Shown piece after piece: positions 1 through 5,653 of a DNA stretch of 5,722 nt. The position numbers and the translations under genes are program-made. Source of the stretch: Candidatus Aminicenantota bacterium (GTDB lineage Bacteria; Acidobacteriota; Aminicenantia; Aminicenantales; Aminicenantaceae). Within the stretch, counting starts at the first letter, position 1, and every line of letters starts with the position of its first letter. The stretch is from positions 1-5,722 of the forward strand of contig JAGLRY010000125.1 of assembly GCA_023135995.1 (NCBI GenBank), read 5' to 3'. The notes below the pieces were generated by a model, which worked only from the letters and a program-made list of their open reading frames with translations, was not told the DNA's origin and made no database searches.

Positions 1-3
1 TGC

Positions 4-900
4 ATGTCGAAATTCTACGTCGGTACTGCAGGGTGGAGTTATAAAGACTGGGAGGGCATTGTCTATCCGGCGCAAAAAGGCAGAGATTTCCATGCCCTTC
101 ATTTTCTAAGACAATACATCAACATCGTCGAGATCAACAGCACATTCTACAGACCTCCCATAATGCGGATATCCCTCTCGTGGGTTAAAAAGGTCGAAGG
201 ATTTCCGGATTTTCTTTTCGCAGTCAAACTCCATCAGATCTTCACGCACAACAGAAAAGACTTCTCACAAAAAGAGGTAGACGAGTTTAAATTGGGAATT
301 GAGCCTCTTGTCTCAACTGGACGATTGGCAGCGATACTCCTTCAGTTCCCATGGTCTTTTGCCAATACGATCTCAAACATGAACTATCTCATCAAGCTCT
401 TCGAATTGTTTTCTGGATTCCCATTAGCTCTGGAAGTCAGGCACGGCTCCTGGGAAGACACACGATTCTGTGAACTTCTTGCAGAACACAAAGTCTGTTT
501 TGTCAACATCGATCAGCCTCTCATCAACAATTCGATCGCGCCGAGTGCAATCGTCACGCATCCTGAGTTTTCCTACGTGAGACTCCATGGCCGCAATTAT
601 AAAGATTGGTTTAGAGATGGCGCCGGCCGGGATGCGAGGTATAATTATCTGTATTCAAAAAGCGAGCTGGAAGATTGGGTGGAACGAATAAAGAATTTGG
701 GGAAGAAGAGCGGGAAAGTCTTCGTGATCACAAACAACCACTACCGAGGCCAGGCGATGGCCAACGCCCTCCAGATCAAAAACATGATAACCGGTGACAA
801 ATTGGAGGTGCCGAACACGCTCCTCGGAGAATATCCTGTTCTCAAACAGCTCATCGATGATATTAAAAGAGGTCAACTGGATCTTTTCACAGATGACTAA
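4..900 (+). CDS. DUF72 family protein (YecE-like)
   Basis: This 298-residue protein covers the whole DUF72 domain, a TIM-barrel-like fold of unknown biochemical function found across bacteria and archaea. Family hallmarks appear in order: YVGTAGWSYKDW (5-16), VEINSTFYR (42-50), FAVKLHQ (72-78), LLQFPWSF (112-119), LALEVRHGSW (141-150), NIDQP (168-172), YVRLHGRN (191-198) and the NNH segment VITNNHYRGQA (241-251). The ATG at position 4 is a sensible start because DUF72 proteins normally begin a few residues before the GT[AS]GWSY motif; only three bases lie upstream, so no ribosome binding site can be judged. The protein ends in QLDLFTDD, where QLDLF (291-295) matches the consensus of bacterial beta-clamp binding peptides. 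The next gene starts 27 bases downstream on the same strand, so the two may be co-transcribed. Family assignment is secure; function is unknown. Confidence 0.93.
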   Translation: MSKFYVGTAGWSYKDWEGIVYPAQKGRDFHALHFLRQYINIVEINSTFYRPPIMRISLSWVKKVEGFPDFLFAVKLHQIFTHNRKDFSQKEVDEFKLGIEPLVSTGRLAAILLQFPWSFANTISNMNYLIKLFELFSGFPLALEVRHGSWEDTRFCELLAEHKVCFVNIDQPLINNSIAPSAIVTHPEFSYVRLHGRNYKDWFRDGAGRDARYNYLYSKSELEDWVERIKNLGKKSGKVFVITNNHYRGQAMANALQIKNMITGDKLEVPNTLLGEYPVLKQLIDDIKRGQLDLFTDD

Positions 901-920
901 CCTGAATAATCCAGGCTAAT
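901..920. repeat. Imperfect palindrome flanked by CTAA, copy of a dispersed intergenic motif
   Basis: Directly after the DUF72 stop codon lies CCTGAATAATCCAGG (901-915), an imperfect palindrome in which six of seven arm positions pair. It is bracketed by CTAA on both sides (897-900 and 916-919). Bases 903-920 match 5654-5671 in inverted orientation at 17 of 18 positions. The layout resembles an insertion-sequence end, or the scar of one, with a 4-base target duplication, but that reading is inference. A simple hairpin between two co-oriented genes is the main alternative. Confidence 0.45.
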
Positions 921-927
921 TATTTAC

Positions 928-2229
928 TTGAATGCAAACACTAAAACTCAAATGAGTAAAAAAATCCCAATGGCGGACAAAAAAAAGATGTGGTGGGAGA
1001 ATGAGTTCTTAGAGGTGAAGCGCAACAAGCTCTTCATCGAGCAGCGAGATGTGAGTGAAATCGCCAAAGAATACGGCACCCCTCTTTTCCTTTACAGCAA
1101 ACATCAAATGTGTGCCAATCTCCATCGTCTACAAAACATCTTCAAGAAAGCTGTGCCGGTCGAGACAAGAGTTTACTACGCCATGAAAGCAAACTACCAC
1201 CCCGAGTTGCTAGCAACGCTCAAGGAGGAAGATATCTGGATCGATGCCGTATCCCCTGGAGAAGCTCTTCATGCGCTCAGAGTTGGTTTTCCCGGCGAAA
1301 AAATACTCTTTACGGGAACGAGTGTGAGCGATAGGGACATCCAAACTCTTTTTAATTTGGACGGAGTCGTCGTGAACATCGACGCGGAAGAACAGCTTGA
1401 GACCATGAGAGAACGCAGGGAAAGACAACATAAAAACAAAAGAGTCGAAGTGTTCATCAGATGGAATCCCGGTATTGGGAGAGGCTTTAGCCCAAAAACG
1501 GTCACGGCCGGAGAGAAGACACTCGACGGAACACCCATAAAATTCGGGATCGAAGAGAACCAGACTATCAGGATATTTCAGAAAGCCGCAGAGTATGGAT
1601 TCAAACCAGTTGGACTGCACCAACATCTGGGTTCAGGATGGAGAAAAGATGATTTTGATGTCGTAAAATCAGCCGTCGATAAGATGATCCGGAAAGCGGT
1701 CGAGCTTAGCCAAGAGGGTTTTGCACTCGAGGTCCTCGATTTCGGAGGAGGATTCGGACCACGGTATTCTGAAGATCAAGAACCCTTCCCTATCAAAGAA
1801 TATGCCGAATATATCGGGAAAAAACTGGACCAGTCTGGATTAACGCCCAAGGCCATAGCAATAGAACCAGGAAAATTCCTTGTCGGAGACGCCGGAGTGT
1901 TACTTCTCAGGGTGGAGTACATCAAAGAAAGCTATGGGAATCTTTTTGCCTGTGTGAACGGAGGAACATTCAACACAGTGCCCCGTCCTGCTATCTATAC
2001 GCAGGCTCAGCATCATATCGTCAACTGCGCACGTGTGGAAGCCAAACGCTTGGAAAAGATAACGGTGCCGGGTAACCTGTGCGAAACAGGAGATGTGTTC
2101 CGAAAAGAGATATGGATGCCCGCTCCTGAAAAAGGAGATATTTTAGCTCTTCTGTGCGCCGGAGCCTACTGCCGGAGCATGGCCTCAAACTTCAATCTCA
2201 GGGAGATTCCCAAAGAGGTCGTGATCTAA
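928..2229 (+). CDS. PLP-dependent decarboxylase, diaminopimelate decarboxylase (LysA) family
   Basis: This is a fold-type III (alanine racemase-like barrel) PLP enzyme, most likely converting meso-2,6-diaminopimelate to L-lysine plus CO2 in the cytoplasm, the last step of lysine biosynthesis. The PLP lysine is K87 in YYAMKAN (83-89). HQHLGS (231-236) and GGGFG (273-277) form cofactor-binding loops; RPAIY (353-357) corresponds to the family's substrate-binding RPA[LM]Y; CETGD (385-389) corresponds to the CES.D motif supplied across the dimer; GAYCRSMASNFN (412-423) is the closing motif. Odd points: the usual EPGR reads EPGK (313-316), and the protein stops right after the usual R.RP.EV segment (here REIPKEVVI), lacking the tail that typically ends in RRRET. 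The TTG at 928 gives the longest frame; ATG at 952, 970 or 988 are alternatives, none with a clear ribosome binding site, and conserved sequence begins near residue 22. A related decarboxylase acting on another amino acid cannot be excluded. Confidence 0.88.
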   Translation: MNANTKTQMSKKIPMADKKKMWWENEFLEVKRNKLFIEQRDVSEIAKEYGTPLFLYSKHQMCANLHRLQNIFKKAVPVETRVYYAMKANYHPELLATLKEEDIWIDAVSPGEALHALRVGFPGEKILFTGTSVSDRDIQTLFNLDGVVVNIDAEEQLETMRERRERQHKNKRVEVFIRWNPGIGRGFSPKTVTAGEKTLDGTPIKFGIEENQTIRIFQKAAEYGFKPVGLHQHLGSGWRKDDFDVVKSAVDKMIRKAVELSQEGFALEVLDFGGGFGPRYSEDQEPFPIKEYAEYIGKKLDQSGLTPKAIAIEPGKFLVGDAGVLLLRVEYIKESYGNLFACVNGGTFNTVPRPAIYTQAQHHIVNCARVEAKRLEKITVPGNLCETGDVFRKEIWMPAPEKGDILALLCAGAYCRSMASNFNLREIPKEVVI

Positions 2230-2251
2230 AATAGAGTATGATGCACCCCAA

Positions 2252-2278
2252 TTCCCTTTTGTCAATAATCCAAGGGAA
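2252..2278. terminator. Hairpin between convergent genes, possible weak bidirectional terminator
   Basis: TTCCCTT (2252-2258) and AAGGGAA (2272-2278) form a perfect 7-bp stem around a 13-base loop, in the 50-base gap between the 3' ends of the decarboxylase and the nitroreductase. The position suits shared termination. Neither strand carries a strong U tract after the stem and the loop is large, so intrinsic termination would be weak at best. Confidence 0.35.
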
Positions 2279-2279
2279 A

Positions 2280-2840
2280 CTATTTCTTAGAGAACTTGTT
2301 CAGAAAAACGAACTCATCGGTTGACTTCCGCTCGGGCCGATGCTTCTCTGCTTCGATCTGTTTTTCTGAAAGAACCGGACTTATGGTTTCCGCATGTTTT
2401 CCCACTATGATCAATGTGATCACTTTGTATTCTTCGGGGATGTCGAGGATCTCTCCTGTTTTCTTCGGGCTAAAACCGGCTATAGGATGAGCGACGAGCC
2501 CAAGTTCAGTTGCTCTGAGAATCAGAAATCCAACAGCAAGGCCCACATCGAATTGGTGATACAATCTGTCCCGGATGATACAATCGTCTTCCTGTTTACT
2601 GAAGACAGCGATGATCATTGAGGACGTTTGGGCCCATACATTCCCAGAGGATAACGCGACATGCATCTCCTTGAGTGAGTCCGGATCGTAAACAAAGACA
2701 AAGCGCCATGGTTGATTGTTGAAACATGAAGGGGCGAGTTGTGCATGCTCAGCTAAGTCCCTTATAAGATCTTCCGTGATCTCTACCGGACCCAAAGACC
2801 TGTACGCTCTCCGTTCCTCTATGGCGTGGAAAACATCCAT
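2280..2840 (-). CDS. Nitroreductase family FMN oxidoreductase
   Basis: This 186-residue protein belongs to the nitroreductase (NADH oxidase/flavin reductase-like) superfamily: homodimeric, FMN-dependent cytoplasmic enzymes that use NAD(P)H to reduce nitro compounds, quinones or flavins. Visible family features are the N-terminal FMN-phosphate segment ERRAYRS (9-15), APSCFNNQPWRF (36-47), the helix around DVGLAVGFLILRATELGL (98-115), the PIAGF motif (119-123) followed by a 'D.P.' segment (DIPEEY, 133-138), VITLIIVGK (140-148), and a C-terminal basic RPERKSTDEFVF (168-179). Length fits the short single-domain subgroup. The ATG is well supported by AAAGGAG six bases upstream. It lies 64 bases downstream of the oxidoreductase beta gene on the same strand, so co-transcription is possible but not shown. 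The physiological substrate cannot be told from sequence. Confidence 0.9.
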   Translation of the reverse strand: MDVFHAIEERRAYRSLGPVEITEDLIRDLAEHAQLAPSCFNNQPWRFVFVYDPDSLKEMHVALSSGNVWAQTSSMIIAVFSKQEDDCIIRDRLYHQFDVGLAVGFLILRATELGLVAHPIAGFSPKKTGEILDIPEEYKVITLIIVGKHAETISPVLSEKQIEAEKHRPERKSTDEFVFLNKFSKK

Positions 2841-2846
2841 GGCTTT

Positions 2847-2853
2847 CTCCTTT
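2847..2853 (-). promoter_or_regulatory. Ribosome binding site of the nitroreductase gene
   Basis: On the minus strand AAAGGAG stands six bases before the ATG at 2840. It is a near-perfect anti-16S match at ideal spacing, which fixes the nitroreductase start and supports a bacterial host. Confidence 0.8.
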
Positions 2854-2880
2854 CATAAATTAAAAATCATTCACTCTTAC

Positions 2881-2894
2881 AAATATCGATATTT
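2881..2894. other. 14-bp perfect palindrome between beta-subunit and nitroreductase genes
   Basis: AAATATCGATATTT is a perfect 14-base palindrome starting 10 bases after the beta-subunit stop codon; CTTA (2876-2879) and TAAG (2899-2902) could extend it as an imperfect hairpin. On the minus strand the homopolymer run precedes the dyad rather than following it, so it does not look like an intrinsic terminator for the operon. It could be an operator or a processing site, or simply chance in AT-rich spacer DNA. No convincing -35/-10 pair was found between it and the nitroreductase start. Confidence 0.3.
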
Positions 2895-2904
2895 TTTTTA
2901 AGAT

Positions 2905-3768
2905 TCATGATTTCGTTTGGATAAGTATTTTTAGAGCGTCTTTTCTGTTCATCTTCCTCAACGAAAGAGGTGTTTTATCTTGTTCATAGATCCCAGTATT
3001 TTCTTCAAATGTCTTTTTCCCCGTACATTTGTAAATAACGCCAAGAGGAAGTTTATCTTGCTGCAGCGAGGCTTGAAAGGCTTCATTCCTGTCCTCGGGA
3101 TCATGGGAATCATCAAGGTAATAGGTGTTTTCCTTGAACCACTGGAATGTGTTCACTTTGTTGAAAGACACACAAGGCTGCAGGATGTCTACCAGAGCAT
3201 ACCCCTTGTGAGATATCGCCATTTTAAGTATATCTTTTGTTCTCTCCTCATCCCCGGAAAATGCCCTGGCGACAAAAGGGGCACCCAACGTAATAGCCAG
3301 AGATAGAGGATTGAATGGCTCGAGGAAAACACCCTTGACCTGAACAGGGGTTCTAAACCCGAGCTGACTTGTGGGTGATGCTTGTCCCTTGGTCAAGCCA
3401 TAAACCATATTGTTGTGCACGATGTTGGTGATGTCTGGATTTCTCCGGATGGCATGAAGAAAATGGTTGCCTCCCTCACCATACATGTCTCCATCACCGC
3501 TCTCTGCGATAACAGTCAGTTCAGGATTCACAACCTTGATAGCTGTTGCCGGAGGGAGAGTCCTGCCGTGAAGGCCATTAAAGAAGTGGGTTTTGAAGTA
3601 ATGAGGGATCTTTGCGGCCTGTCCGATGCCAGTCACAACGACAAGCTCCTTTGGTGGAATTTCAAGTTCAGTCAACGCACCCTTAAGGGAACGAAGGATG
3701 CTGAAGTTCCCACATCCCGGACACCACGCGATATCGATATCACCCATATCATATATTTTTGGATCCAT
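2905..3768 (-). CDS. 2-oxoacid:ferredoxin oxidoreductase, beta (TPP-binding) subunit
   Basis: This 287-residue subunit carries the thiamine pyrophosphate/Mg site and, in the family, one [4Fe-4S] cluster. With the alpha subunit encoded upstream it oxidatively decarboxylates a 2-oxoacid with CoA and reduces ferredoxin. The TPP motif starts at GDGD (91-94) and runs through MYGEGGNHFLHAIRRN to NN (119-120); YGLTKGQASPTS (123-134) is the loop near the substrate. Cluster cysteines C16 and C19 lie in CPGCGN and C199 in QPCVSFN. The third ligand of the family (Cys46 in the Sulfolobus enzyme, exactly 31 residues after the second cysteine) is Gln50 here, in TGIGQAAKIPHYF. Length matches two-subunit enzymes of this type. 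The ATG is preceded by GAGAGGAG at an 11-base spacing. The alpha gene ends 31 bases upstream, so the two are surely an operon. Substrate (2-oxoglutarate, pyruvate or branched-chain oxoacid) cannot be decided, so no gene symbol is given. Confidence 0.94.
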   Translation of the reverse strand: MDPKIYDMGDIDIAWCPGCGNFSILRSLKGALTELEIPPKELVVVTGIGQAAKIPHYFKTHFFNGLHGRTLPPATAIKVVNPELTVIAESGDGDMYGEGGNHFLHAIRRNPDITNIVHNNMVYGLTKGQASPTSQLGFRTPVQVKGVFLEPFNPLSLAITLGAPFVARAFSGDEERTKDILKMAISHKGYALVDILQPCVSFNKVNTFQWFKENTYYLDDSHDPEDRNEAFQASLQQDKLPLGVIYKCTGKKTFEENTGIYEQDKTPLSLRKMNRKDALKILIQTKS

Positions 3769-3779
3769 GGCGCTATTTT

Positions 3780-3787
3780 CTCCTCTC
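3780..3787 (-). promoter_or_regulatory. Ribosome binding site of the beta-subunit gene
   Basis: GAGAGGAG on the minus strand lies in the 31-base gap between the alpha stop and the beta ATG at 3768. The last base of AGGAG is 11 bases from the ATG, slightly long but workable. It indicates independent initiation of beta translation within one transcript. Confidence 0.6.
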
Positions 3788-3799
3788 TGAATTATTCAC

Positions 3800-5518
3800 C
3801 TAACTCAGTTTTTCCCTGAGAGCCTCGACAATCTCTTCGACAGTAAAGGCCAGGCCGTTGTACTTCAAAAGACTCCCTCCCACAGAGTGACCTGTGTATA
3901 ACTTGATAATCTTCCCGAATTGGGAAGTTGCGTTGTTTTCGACGATGATTGTCTGTTTAGCTCTATCGAAATACTCCTGTGATCCGGGGTAAAGAGGATA
4001 GACCTGCTTAAAATGGAGAAAAGCGATGTCCTCACGGTCTAATTCCTTGAGTGCCTCTTTGATCGCATGATATGTCGATCCCCAGCCGATAAGAAGAATT
4101 TCATAATCTTTGCTACCGACGAACTCTGGAGGAATGATCTCTGACTTCAGCAGTTTCATTTTTTTCAATCTCTTATCCACCATTTGTGTCCGCAAGTTTA
4201 AGTCCTCCGTGATGTGAGAATCTTCATCGTGTTCATCACTGTCTACTCCTACGAGCCCATCTCCAAAACCAGGAATTCCACGAGGCGAGATCCCGTCTTC
4301 TGTGAGTGCGTATCTTTTGTAGCCCTTATCGGTCTTCACGATGTGTTTTTCTATGTCTATCCCCTCAAGGTCAAAAGGGGGAATGTTTGTAAAAGTGTCC
4401 ATAAAATATTGATCGGTGAGGATGAATGCGGGAATTTGATATTTATCGGCAAGTTCAAAGGCCTTTTTTGTCAGATCAAACGCATCCTCAAGAGAACCGG
4501 GAGCAAAGATGACTCTCGGAAATTCTCCATGCCCGGCATACAGGGCCAGTTCGAGATCGGCCTGCTCTGTCCGTGTGGGAAGGCCAGTTGCCGGTCCTGG
4601 CCTCTGGGCGAGATGGATGACTACCGGCGTCTCGATCATTCCCGACAGGCTCACGCCTTCAGTCATCAAAGCAAACCCACCTCCGGAAGTGGTCACCATA
4701 GTCCTCGCGCCCGCATATGAGCCTCCCAGGGCCATGTTTATGGCCGCAATTTCATCCTCGGCCTGCTCGACAACAACACCAAAATCTTCCATGTGCTGAG
4801 AGAGGAAGACCATAACTCCCGTGGAGGGAGACATAGGATAGGAGCTAAGAAAGTCACAGCCCCCCGCGAGTGCCCCCATCCCTACAGCTTCGGCTCCGTT
4901 AAGGAGCACTTCATTTTTGGCTGAGGGATTTTTAAGCGTGTACCTCGCCTTTCCAGAATCACGGAGTTCCTTTCCCCTTTGACAACCAAGTTTTATGGCC
5001 TCAATATTCTTTCGGACAATTTCTTTGTCTTTTTTAACAAAAAACTCCGATATGAAATCGGAGACCATTTTCATGTCTACGTCCAGCATGCCAAGAACCA
5101 CTCCGGCTGCGATGATATTTATGAATAACCTCCCGCCAATGTCTTCGGCGATCTCAGCAAAGGGGACATCGATAAAATCGGTCACTTCAGCTGGACAATC
5201 CAGACAGATATTTTTTCTATCGCCGATGACAGTTGTTCCCGGTGAGATCCGCGCCTTTAAATGGTCGAGTGCATCTGGGTGGAAAGGAAGAAGGATATCT
5301 ATCCGATCCACAGGCGCAGAAACTCTCTCTGAGGATATTCGGATCTCTGTGGAGTTGCTTCCTCCCCGGATCCGGGACATGTACTCCTTTGTGGCAAACA
5401 CGTGAAAACCCGCCTGGCGCAGAAGACGGACAAGGATGTGTTCGACAGTCTGGATACCCTGTCCCGCTGCACCACAAAGAACGATCGCAACATCTTTTTT
5501 ATTCACGGAACTCTCCAT
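3800..5518 (-). CDS. 2-oxoacid:ferredoxin oxidoreductase, fused gamma-alpha subunit
   Basis: This 572-residue protein fuses the gamma domain (about 8-185) to the alpha domain (about 200-572), the arrangement of two-subunit 2-oxoacid:ferredoxin oxidoreductases such as those of Sulfolobus. The gamma domain shows the glycine-rich CGAAGQGIQT (15-24) and SRIRGGSN (48-55). The alpha domain shows SSYPMSPST (225-233), corresponding to the catalytic-loop YPITPST; the acidic EQAEDEIAAI (251-260); TTSGGGFALM (276-285); and GPATGLPTRTEQADL (308-322), whose R316 matches the substrate-binding arginine (Arg344 in the Sulfolobus enzyme). A C-terminal transketolase-C-like domain contains LLIGWGST (475-482). 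An acidic DSDEHDEDSHITEDL stretch (426-440) joins domains. The usual YPITP is YPMSP here, keeping a hydroxyl residue. ATG at 5518 is the first start after an in-frame stop but has no ribosome binding site directly before it; GTG at 5506, with GGAGAG four bases upstream, is a strong alternative. The beta gene follows after 31 bases. Confidence 0.94.
   Translation of the reverse strand: MESSVNKKDVAIVLCGAAGQGIQTVEHILVRLLRQAGFHVFATKEYMSRIRGGSNSTEIRISSERVSAPVDRIDILLPFHPDALDHLKARISPGTTVIGDRKNICLDCPAEVTDFIDVPFAEIAEDIGGRLFINIIAAGVVLGMLDVDMKMVSDFISEFFVKKDKEIVRKNIEAIKLGCQRGKELRDSGKARYTLKNPSAKNEVLLNGAEAVGMGALAGGCDFLSSYPMSPSTGVMVFLSQHMEDFGVVVEQAEDEIAAINMALGGSYAGARTMVTTSGGGFALMTEGVSLSGMIETPVVIHLAQRPGPATGLPTRTEQADLELALYAGHGEFPRVIFAPGSLEDAFDLTKKAFELADKYQIPAFILTDQYFMDTFTNIPPFDLEGIDIEKHIVKTDKGYKRYALTEDGISPRGIPGFGDGLVGVDSDEHDEDSHITEDLNLRTQMVDKRLKKMKLLKSEIIPPEFVGSKDYEILLIGWGSTYHAIKEALKELDREDIAFLHFKQVYPLYPGSQEYFDRAKQTIIVENNATSQFGKIIKLYTGHSVGGSLLKYNGLAFTVEEIVEALREKLS
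5511..5516 (-). promoter_or_regulatory. Possible ribosome binding site favouring a GTG start at 5506
   Basis: GGAGAG on the minus strand overlaps codons 1-3 of the frame as called from the ATG at 5518 and sits four bases before an in-frame GTG (5504-5506). The ATG itself is preceded by an AT-rich stretch without a ribosome binding site. The shorter start removes four residues and no conserved sequence. Confidence 0.45.
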
Positions 5519-5543
5519 TTTTGACTATTCATATCATTTTACT

Positions 5544-5572
5544 ATTATTCCACCCTCTCTGCCTGAATTCAA
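5544..5572 (-). promoter_or_regulatory. Candidate sigma70-type promoter for the oxidoreductase operon
   Basis: On the minus strand TTGAAT (5572-5567) and AATAAT (5549-5544) are separated by exactly 17 bases, a good match to -35 TTGACA and -10 TATAAT. Transcription would start near 5537, about 30 bases before the alternative GTG start. The -35 box overlaps a dyad made of two GAATTC hexamers (5565-5570 and 5574-5579), which could bind a regulator. Prediction by eye only. Confidence 0.45.
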
Positions 5573-5612
5573 GGAATTCGTGATTCGCAATCCAGTAAAA
5601 GCACCAGTTGTA

Positions 5613-5641
5613 TGGAAAAAAAGGATCTCAAATAATATAAT
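5613..5641 (+). promoter_or_regulatory. Weak candidate divergent promoter reading out of the window
   Basis: A perfect -10 hexamer TATAAT (5636-5641) has a 4/6 -35 match, TGGAAA (5613-5618), at 17-base spacing on the + strand. It would drive transcription toward the right end of the window, where no gene is visible. The region is AT-rich, so a chance match is quite possible. Confidence 0.2.
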
Positions 5642-5653
5642 CCTATCCGGTTT

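Noticed and set aside
1210..1626. 138-residue minus-strand frame inside the decarboxylase gene
   Set aside because: It overlaps the conserved PLP-barrel coding region completely and shows no motif of its own.
3382..3819. 145-residue + strand frame spanning the start of the beta gene and the end of the alpha gene
   Set aside because: Antisense to conserved coding sequence on both sides, no family resemblance, and it crosses the operon's ribosome binding site region.
4081..4245. Acidic low-complexity DSDEHDEDSHITEDL segment of the alpha subunit considered as an unusual insertion
   Set aside because: Acidic segments of this kind are normal between the alpha and C-terminal domains of this enzyme family, and the frame is intact across it.
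4214..4720. 168-residue open frame on the + strand inside the alpha-subunit gene
   Set aside because: It lies wholly antisense to a strongly conserved gene, has no recognisable motif or ribosome binding site, and its composition is that of a reverse-frame shadow.
4995..5405. 136-residue + strand frame inside the gamma domain, starting MASIFF
   Set aside because: Although it looks slightly hydrophobic at the N-terminus, it is the exact antisense of the conserved gamma domain and has no supporting start signal.
5233..5583. 116-residue + strand frame running past the alpha start into the spacer
   Set aside because: Mostly antisense to the gamma domain; its tail in the spacer is low-complexity and it has no homology signal.
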